A DNA stretch of 64,000 nt, from NCBI GenBank assembly GCA_900767955.1, contig CAAGBC010000060.1, positions 107,086-171,085 on the forward strand, written 5' to 3'. This DNA comes from Spirochaetia bacterium (lineage in GTDB: Bacteria; Spirochaetota; Spirochaetia; Treponematales; Treponemataceae). Below, piece after piece: positions 58,575 through 64,000 of this stretch; positions within the stretch are counted from its first letter, which is position 1, and each line of letters begins with the position of its first letter. The notes beneath the pieces are model-generated. The model had not been told where the DNA came from. It made no database searches and saw nothing but the letters and a program-made list of their open reading frames with translations. A program made the position numbers and the translations under genes.

Positions 58575-60347
58575 CTAGTAATTGATTACATTTCCATCTT
58601 TTGAACCATATTGCTTATAATAAGTTTTAAATACTGACTGTATGTATGTCTTTTTTGATGGATATTTTTTAATTAATGCATCATAAAATTCTGCAAATGT
58701 TGTTACATCATATGTATCTATAATATTTATAAAATCAAATGCTAATTTTTGTTTTTGTGAAGTTGTTGCATTGGAAGTTATACATTCTATCAAATTCGAA
58801 AAAACACAAGAATTATCATACACACTAACAAAATATTTCGTACCAAATCCTTTATTTTTATCCTTTTTCTTTCCTACATCACCTTGTCCATAGCATCCAA
58901 CAAAAGAATACCAGCCTGCAAGATTTTCTGCAAAACAGACATAGGGATTTTCAAAGTTATATGTTCCTGCTACATAAGGAGAATTTAAATCATCTTCAAA
59001 AAAGTAATCAAGAACATTAAGTGCTGCAGTTGCAATAGTACATCCTATTTCAGAAAGTACTACTTTATCCCAAAATGTATTTTTATTTTTTGTATACACA
59101 CAATGCAAAAAATGAGTATATTCATGGTGCAATGTTTGTAATGAATTTATAGAATCTGCTGATAATCCTGTTAAAATTATATCTGGTAATTTTTCAAAAC
59201 CTAAATATCTAAAACAAGGAGCTGATGACACGCCATCACCTAACTCTGTAGACCAAACAATAGCTTTGGGGATATTTGTATGTCGTGTTAATTCATCATC
59301 ATATCTTTTTAATAAATCACTACACACTGACATTTTGGCATTAGCATAATCTGAACTTGTTGTTATTTTTACATTTTTTAATTTTGATGGCCAATCTGTT
59401 TTTACCAAAGTAGAAGCTGTTATTCCTAGCATATTTGATAATTTACATGCATCATTTTCATAATTTAACCACAAAAAACATAATCCCTGTGCATCAGTTC
59501 TTGATCCTAAAGAAAATTCACCACTTTTATTTGTATCATCATCATTTCCACCAATACACACATTTGAAATATTTATTCCGTACGCAGGAACCTTAATTTC
59601 ATCAACTTCATAATACAAAGTCCCTTTTATATCATGTTTAGTTACAATAAATGATTTTACAGCATTAACTGCTTTTTTTATGGCATTTCCTATTATACTA
59701 AAAATTCCTCTAGATTCATCATCTTCATAATCAATTAAAAGTTCTTCACATTCAGTTTGAAGTCGCAGTAATGCTTCATCTGTTAAAGTTTCAAATTCTT
59801 CAATAATTTCAAAACCTTCCAACATTGTAGAAAGAATATCTGCTTCATCTTTTGTAGTTATATAATAATATTTAACATCAAAATTCACAGCTTCTTCCAC
59901 AATAGTATCGTCCGTAATTACTACATCATTTTTAAAAATTAATTTTTCTGCATCACAAGATTGTATAAGTTCTTTATCCATTTCTGTGGGATTTAAATAC
60001 CCCATCATTGTATTAATAATTTTCACAGATTCTATAGTTGTAGGTAAAACAGAAAAATAAACCATTTTTTCAAAATCTGTTTCAGAAAACTCAGTTATTG
60101 AAGATTCATCCGCAGTTGCTGACCTTGCAATTAATTGACGAGTAGCATTTTCTAAATTATCAAAAGCCTCATCATAAATGTCTTGAAATGAAAAACATTC
60201 ACCATAAATGATTTCATCACCAATGATAACTTCTTGAATTTCATCTTCTATTTCAGAATTTGCAATTTCTGAATCTAAAAAATCATTTCTACAAGAAACC
60301 AAACTTAAAATAAATACTAAAATTAAAAATAACTTACTTTTTTTCAT
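58575..60347 (-). CDS. Lipoprotein with a zincin-type HExxH metallopeptidase motif
   Basis: This 590-residue protein has a lipoprotein signal (LFLILVFILSLVSC, Cys19), an acidic N-terminal helical domain, and a C-terminal domain with HEYTH (408-412) followed by FLHCVYTK and a Glu-rich LSEIG segment at ~432-435 that could supply the third zinc ligand. This suggests a surface-exposed zinc peptidase. No known family is obvious. A partner lipoprotein follows directly, and part of its 3' end is duplicated downstream (58026-58072). Confidence 0.7.
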   Translation of the reverse strand: MKKSKLFLILVFILSLVSCRNDFLDSEIANSEIEDEIQEVIIGDEIIYGECFSFQDIYDEAFDNLENATRQLIARSATADESSITEFSETDFEKMVYFSVLPTTIESVKIINTMMGYLNPTEMDKELIQSCDAEKLIFKNDVVITDDTIVEEAVNFDVKYYYITTKDEADILSTMLEGFEIIEEFETLTDEALLRLQTECEELLIDYEDDESRGIFSIIGNAIKKAVNAVKSFIVTKHDIKGTLYYEVDEIKVPAYGINISNVCIGGNDDDTNKSGEFSLGSRTDAQGLCFLWLNYENDACKLSNMLGITASTLVKTDWPSKLKNVKITTSSDYANAKMSVCSDLLKRYDDELTRHTNIPKAIVWSTELGDGVSSAPCFRYLGFEKLPDIILTGLSADSINSLQTLHHEYTHFLHCVYTKNKNTFWDKVVLSEIGCTIATAALNVLDYFFEDDLNSPYVAGTYNFENPYVCFAENLAGWYSFVGCYGQGDVGKKKDKNKGFGTKYFVSVYDNSCVFSNLIECITSNATTSQKQKLAFDFINIIDTYDVTTFAEFYDALIKKYPSKKTYIQSVFKTYYKQYGSKDGNVINY

Positions 60348-60381
60348 ATTTTCTCCACTTTATTAGAATATTATATAACTA

Positions 60382-60427
60382 TTTACTTGCAAACTAAGTT
60401 TTATTTTTCACTAAGTTTGCAAGTAAA
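60382..60427. repeat. 14-bp inverted repeat upstream of the zincin gene
   Basis: TTTACTTGCAAACT (60382-60395) and AGTTTGCAAGTAAA (60414-60427) form a perfect 14-bp stem with an 18-nt loop, located between the ilvD end and the zincin gene start. No T run follows on either strand. It may be an operator for the zincin gene or a structured RNA end. Confidence 0.55.
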
Positions 60428-60467
60428 ATTATATCTACTGAAGTATAGTTTGCAAACAAACTCGCAG

Positions 60468-62153
60468 CTATTGTAAAATAGCTCCCTTATCAGCACTTGA
60501 AACAAGTTTTGCGTAACGAGCGAGGTAGCCTGTTGTTACTTTTGGTTCTGGGCAAACCCATTTTTCGCGGCGTTTTGCAAGTTCTTCATCGCTTACTTCA
60601 AGAGTGATTTTGTAGTTGTTAATATCAAGAGTGATTTTGTCACCTTCTTCAACTAAGGCAATTGGTCCACCTACAGCAGCTTCTGGAGAACAGTGTCCTA
60701 AAGAAGCACCACGAGTTGCACCACTAAAGCGACCGTCTGTAATAAGAGCAACTTCTTTATCCAAGCCTTGTCCTGCAAGAGCAGCAGTTACAGCAAGCAT
60801 TTCTCTCATTCCTGGTCCACCTTTTGGCCCTTCGTAGCGAATTACAACAACATCGCCTGATTTAATTTCTTGTTTTTGAACAGCTTCCATTGCTTCACTT
60901 TCATCATTAAAAACACGAGCAGGACCTGTGTGTTTCATCAATTCTTTTGCACAAGCAGAGCGTTTTACAACAGTTCCGTTTGGAGCAAGGTTTCCAAAGA
61001 GGATTGCAATTCCACCGTTATCAGAATATGGATTTTCGATTGGGCGTAAAATTTCAGGATCACGATTAACGATTCCCTTAATATTTTCTGCAACAGTTTT
61101 TCCTGTAACAGTCATTACGCTTGTATCAATAAGATTTTTCTTTGCAAGTTCTGCCAAAACAGCCTGAACACCACCAGCATCATCAAGCTGACACATAAAT
61201 GTGTGACCAGCAGGAGCCAAGTGACAAAGGTTTGGTGTTTTATTACTGATTTCATTTATCATGTGAAGGTCAAGTTCAAATCCTGCTTCGTGAGCAATTG
61301 CTGGAACATGAAGAATTGTGTTACTTGAACAACCAAGTGCCATGTCAGCAGCTAAAGCGTTACGGAAGTTTGCTTCTTTCATCATGCAACGAGCAGTAAT
61401 TCCTTTGTTATACATTTCCATAACTTGCATACCAGCGTGTTTTGCTAAAGCAATGCGTTTTCCTGTTACTGCTGGAATTGTTCCGTTTCCTGGAAGACCA
61501 AGACCTAAAACTTCTGTTAAACAGTTCATTGAGTTTGCAGTAAACATTCCAGAACAAGCCCCGCAACCTGGACAAGCAACTTGTTCCATTTCTTTAAGTT
61601 GAGCTTCTGTAACTTTTCCTGAACTTACGCCACCAACAGCTTCAAACATATCTGTTAATGAAAGATTTTTTCCAGAATAAGGATTTGTGCAATCATTTCC
61701 TGGAAGATGACCTGGCATCATTGGACCACCAGAAACAAAAACTGTAGGCAAGTCAAGACGAGCTGATGCCATAAGCATACCTGGAACGATTTTATCACAG
61801 TTTGGAATCATAACTAAAGCATCAAACTGATGAGCTTTTGCAACACATTCAATACTATCTGCAATTAATTCACGAGTTACGAGTGAATATTTCATTCCTT
61901 CGTGACCCATTGCAATTCCGTCACAAACACCGATTGCAGGGAATTCAATTGGAGTTCCACCTGCCATACGGATTCCAGCTTTTACTGCTTCTGCAATTCT
62001 ATCAAGTTCAATATGACCTGGAATAATTTCATTTTTTGCACAACAAACACCAACAAGTGGTTTATCTAATTCTTCATCTGTATATCCCATCGCATAAAAC
62101 AAAGAACGATGAGGAGCACGAGCTATTCCTTTTTTTGCGTTATCGCTTTTCAT
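60468..62153 (-). CDS. ilvD: Dihydroxy-acid dehydratase
   Basis: This 561-residue Fe-S enzyme dehydrates dihydroxy acids in the valine and isoleucine pathway. The Fe-S cysteines lie in GVCCAKNEI, IPNCDKIVPGM and CPGCGACSGMFTANSMNCL; SDGRFSGA-like TDGRFSGATRG and GHCSPEAAVGGPIAL are also intact. Together with ilvB it supplies two of the four branched-chain steps; ilvC and a transaminase are not in the window. Confidence 0.96.
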   Translation of the reverse strand: MKSDNAKKGIARAPHRSLFYAMGYTDEELDKPLVGVCCAKNEIIPGHIELDRIAEAVKAGIRMAGGTPIEFPAIGVCDGIAMGHEGMKYSLVTRELIADSIECVAKAHQFDALVMIPNCDKIVPGMLMASARLDLPTVFVSGGPMMPGHLPGNDCTNPYSGKNLSLTDMFEAVGGVSSGKVTEAQLKEMEQVACPGCGACSGMFTANSMNCLTEVLGLGLPGNGTIPAVTGKRIALAKHAGMQVMEMYNKGITARCMMKEANFRNALAADMALGCSSNTILHVPAIAHEAGFELDLHMINEISNKTPNLCHLAPAGHTFMCQLDDAGGVQAVLAELAKKNLIDTSVMTVTGKTVAENIKGIVNRDPEILRPIENPYSDNGGIAILFGNLAPNGTVVKRSACAKELMKHTGPARVFNDESEAMEAVQKQEIKSGDVVVIRYEGPKGGPGMREMLAVTAALAGQGLDKEVALITDGRFSGATRGASLGHCSPEAAVGGPIALVEEGDKITLDINNYKITLEVSDEELAKRREKWVCPEPKVTTGYLARYAKLVSSADKGAILQ

Positions 62154-62284
62154 AATAATGTCTCCATATATGGTAATAAAATAATCTAGATTATTCAGAT
62201 ATTACCACATACAAAGACACATAATCAAGGCAAGTATTTATGTATAATAAAATAATTCAGTATTTATAAAGATTTAACAAAGGA

Positions 62285-63142
62285 TTATTCTGCATTGCGG
62301 ACAGGACGGAATCCTAGCTGAGTATTACGACGTGTAAGAAAACCACATTGCATTAAATTTGACAAAACAAAATCTTTTTCATCCTTAAAATAATAATATC
62401 CACCAGCATATCGTCGTAAAGTATCATTTCCGTATCGTTCCCAACACCATTCTTCTATATTTCCACACATATCATAAATTCCCAATGTATTAGGCTTTTT
62501 TTGCATAACTTCACGAAGCCCATCAGTAGCATACCAAGCCACTTCATCTAAGTTATCACTTCCCGCATATTTATACTGATACCCTGTAAGCCCATTTCCA
62601 CCACGAGCGGCATATTCCCATTCCACAATAGTTGGAAGTCTATAGCCATTAGCTGTAAAATCACATTTCGCATGATACCAATCATCCCAACGAGGGTCTT
62701 CTTGAGAATCGGGTTGCCTTCCCCATTTATCAGGATTTGTTTCGCCACCAATTGAAAAACAAGGTGTCAAACCTTCTGCAACACTTCTTCTATTGCAATA
62801 CATCAACACCTCAAACCAATTTATTTGATGAGCAGGATAATAAGGACCTATAGATTCACCTGATAACTCTACTCTAACATCGTAATTCTTCATTCCATAC
62901 ATAGCAAATTCTTGCTGTGTTATTTCATGATTACAAATATAAAAATCTTTAATAACATGTTTTGCGCCAGCTTTGAACCAATAACTTTCTGGATATCCTT
63001 CTGCTTGAATTGCACCTTCAATTGTAGCACCTTTTACAAACACAAAGTCTTTTTCAAAAAGCGTTTCATTATTAATTGTACAACTTAACACATTCAAACA
63101 AAGAATACTTCCTAAAATCAAATTAAATACATTTTTTTTCAT
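62285..63142 (-). CDS. SUMF1-domain lipoprotein
   Basis: This 285-residue protein has a lipoprotein signal (ILGSILCLNVLSC, Cys21) and a SUMF1/formylglycine-generating-enzyme fold (FYICNHEITQQEFAMYGMKN, NGYRLPTIVEWEYAARGG, MCGNIEEWCWERYG, LGFRPVRNAE). The copper-binding Cys pair of true FGE is not evident, so it is probably a binding or structural member. It is a paralogue of the gene at the window's right end; long stretches are identical. Confidence 0.85.
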   Translation of the reverse strand: MKKNVFNLILGSILCLNVLSCTINNETLFEKDFVFVKGATIEGAIQAEGYPESYWFKAGAKHVIKDFYICNHEITQQEFAMYGMKNYDVRVELSGESIGPYYPAHQINWFEVLMYCNRRSVAEGLTPCFSIGGETNPDKWGRQPDSQEDPRWDDWYHAKCDFTANGYRLPTIVEWEYAARGGNGLTGYQYKYAGSDNLDEVAWYATDGLREVMQKKPNTLGIYDMCGNIEEWCWERYGNDTLRRYAGGYYYFKDEKDFVLSNLMQCGFLTRRNTQLGFRPVRNAE

Positions 63143-63155
63143 AACAGTTTACCTT

Positions 63156-63221
63156 TAATCCCCAGAACGAACTACTCTAAAGCCTATACTAGCAGAAAAA
63201 CTAGAATCTACATTATTAAAA
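63156..63221 (-). pseudogene. C-terminal remnant of a third SUMF1 gene
   Basis: Between the two SUMF1 genes one frame reads FNNVDSSFSASIGFRVVRSGD and stops (two pieces: FNNVDSSFSAS and IGFRVVRSGD). GFRVVRS is the end of the SUMF1 domain. The rest of that copy is gone, apparently by recombination within a tandem array. Confidence 0.7.
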
Positions 63222-63225
63222 AGGA

Positions 63226-64000
63226 CTATTCAGCAGTACGGACTGGACGGAATCCCCATTGACTACCGCATGTTGTAAGACTCCATGATTGTCTTAAATC
63301 TGATAAATCAAAACTTGATATTGATTCGATTCTCCAATCTCCACCAGCATATCGTCGTTGAGTGTCATTTCCATGTCGTTCCCAACACCACTCTTCTACA
63401 TTACCAGACATATCATAAATTCCCAATGTATTAGGCTTTTTTTGCATAACTTCTTGAGAGCTTTCAAGAATAATGTCACCAAAAAAACTCCAAGCAACTT
63501 CATTTAAATTATCACTTCCCGCATATTTATACTGATACCCTGTAAGTCCATTTCCTCCACGAGCGGCATATTCCCATTCCACAATAGTTGGAAGTCTATA
63601 GCCATTTGCAGAAAAATCACATTGCGCATGATACCAATCATCCCAACGAGGGTCTTTTGAACTTGTTGGTTCAGTTCCCCATTTATCAGGATTTGTTTCA
63701 CCGCCGATTGAAAAACAAGGAGTTAAACCTTCATTAATACTTCTTTTATTACAATATATTAGCGCATCAAACCAATTAACATGATGTGCAGGATAACAAG
63801 CACCAATAGGCTCCCCAGAAAGTATTAGTTTATACTCATATTCTTTTGGGGCATATTGCATATATTCTTGCTGTGTTATTTCATGATTACAAATATAAAA
63901 ATCTTTAATAACATGTTTTGAGCCAGCTTTGAACCAATAACTTTCTGGATATCCTTCTGCTTGAATTGCACCTTCAATTGTAGCACCTTTTACAAACACA
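63226..64000 (-). CDS. SUMF1-domain protein, 5' end outside the window
   Basis: The visible 258 codons begin in the conserved FVKGATIEGAI segment, so the start and any signal peptide lie past the right edge. The domain is complete at the C-terminus (NGYRLPTIVEWEYAARGG, MSGNVEEWCWERHG, WGFRPVRTAE). It is 60-70% identical to the gene at 62285-63142, with long identical nucleotide blocks in the N-terminal half. It is the second intact member of the tandem set. Confidence 0.85.
   Translation of the reverse strand, partial: VFVKGATIEGAIQAEGYPESYWFKAGSKHVIKDFYICNHEITQQEYMQYAPKEYEYKLILSGEPIGACYPAHHVNWFDALIYCNKRSINEGLTPCFSIGGETNPDKWGTEPTSSKDPRWDDWYHAQCDFSANGYRLPTIVEWEYAARGGNGLTGYQYKYAGSDNLNEVAWSFFGDIILESSQEVMQKKPNTLGIYDMSGNVEEWCWERHGNDTQRRYAGGDWRIESISSFDLSDLRQSWSLTTCGSQWGFRPVRTAE

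Overview
The window looks like a chromosomal segment of a low-GC, gut- or rumen-type spirochaete, most likely Treponema. The reasons are the gene order rpsP-khpA-rimM-trmD-rplS followed by a YlqG-like protein, a stand-alone FlhB C-terminal-like protein and UPF0102; many lipoproteins with short Cys lipoboxes; lipoproteins with Listeria-Bacteroides (InlB B-type) repeats and SUMF1 domains; and abundant small toxin-antitoxin modules and dispersed palindromes. Species is not assignable by eye.

Layout. 1-1000: a VapBC-type pair. 1007-16142: a long minus-strand defence block. Read in the direction of transcription it holds hsdM, hsdS, a HamA-like DUF1837 nuclease, a HamB-like SF2 helicase with a C-terminal HIRAN domain (a Hachiman-type pair), a decayed AlbA_2/Schlafen gene, an unknown tail-anchored protein, an AAA/DUF4143 ATPase, hsdR, a YgjP-like metallopeptidase and a nucleotidyltransferase-fold protein. 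16200-19350: a scar of mobile material, with a truncated DUF4143 ATPase, a 5'-truncated phage-type gene, a tail-fibre-like gene, a lipoprotein, a decayed small membrane gene and an unknown gene behind a promoter with a run of nine G. 19493-27450: gpmI, then an accessory stretch with Fic, two more PIN modules, bacteriohemerythrin, a glycosyltransferase, a GNAT-like pair and tRNA-Glu and tRNA-Gln. 27624-28914: another DUF4143 ATPase with a premature stop. 29160-35994: rsgA-mutS2, argR, a DUF368 transporter and pgi. 36000-45123: hicB with a broken hicA, a periplasmic protein, a 23-bp minisatellite and a set of surface lipoproteins, one split by a frameshift in an A8 tract, then tRNA-Leu. 45252-51591: a kinase-like gene, tatD and the conserved ribosomal/tRNA-modification cluster. 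51747-62153: an amino-acid ABC transporter, argH, a DtxR-type regulator, ilvB, a zincin-like lipoprotein pair and ilvD. 62285-end: tandem SUMF1 lipoproteins.

Themes. The defence block combines modification and restriction with a Hachiman-type nuclease-helicase pair placed between hsdS and hsdR. Three DUF4143 ATPase genes (two long, one a stub) share an unusual promoter design: a -10 box 6-10 nt before the ATG, no ribosome binding site, and 32-39 bp tandem repeats over the -35 region. Three kinds of repeat tract could vary expression or products: poly-G runs in two promoter spacers, the A8 frameshift and coding or intergenic minisatellites. Arginine (argR, argH, polar amino-acid ABC transporter) and branched-chain amino acid genes (ilvB, ilvD) provide the metabolic content. 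All calls come from reading the sequence; no database search was run.
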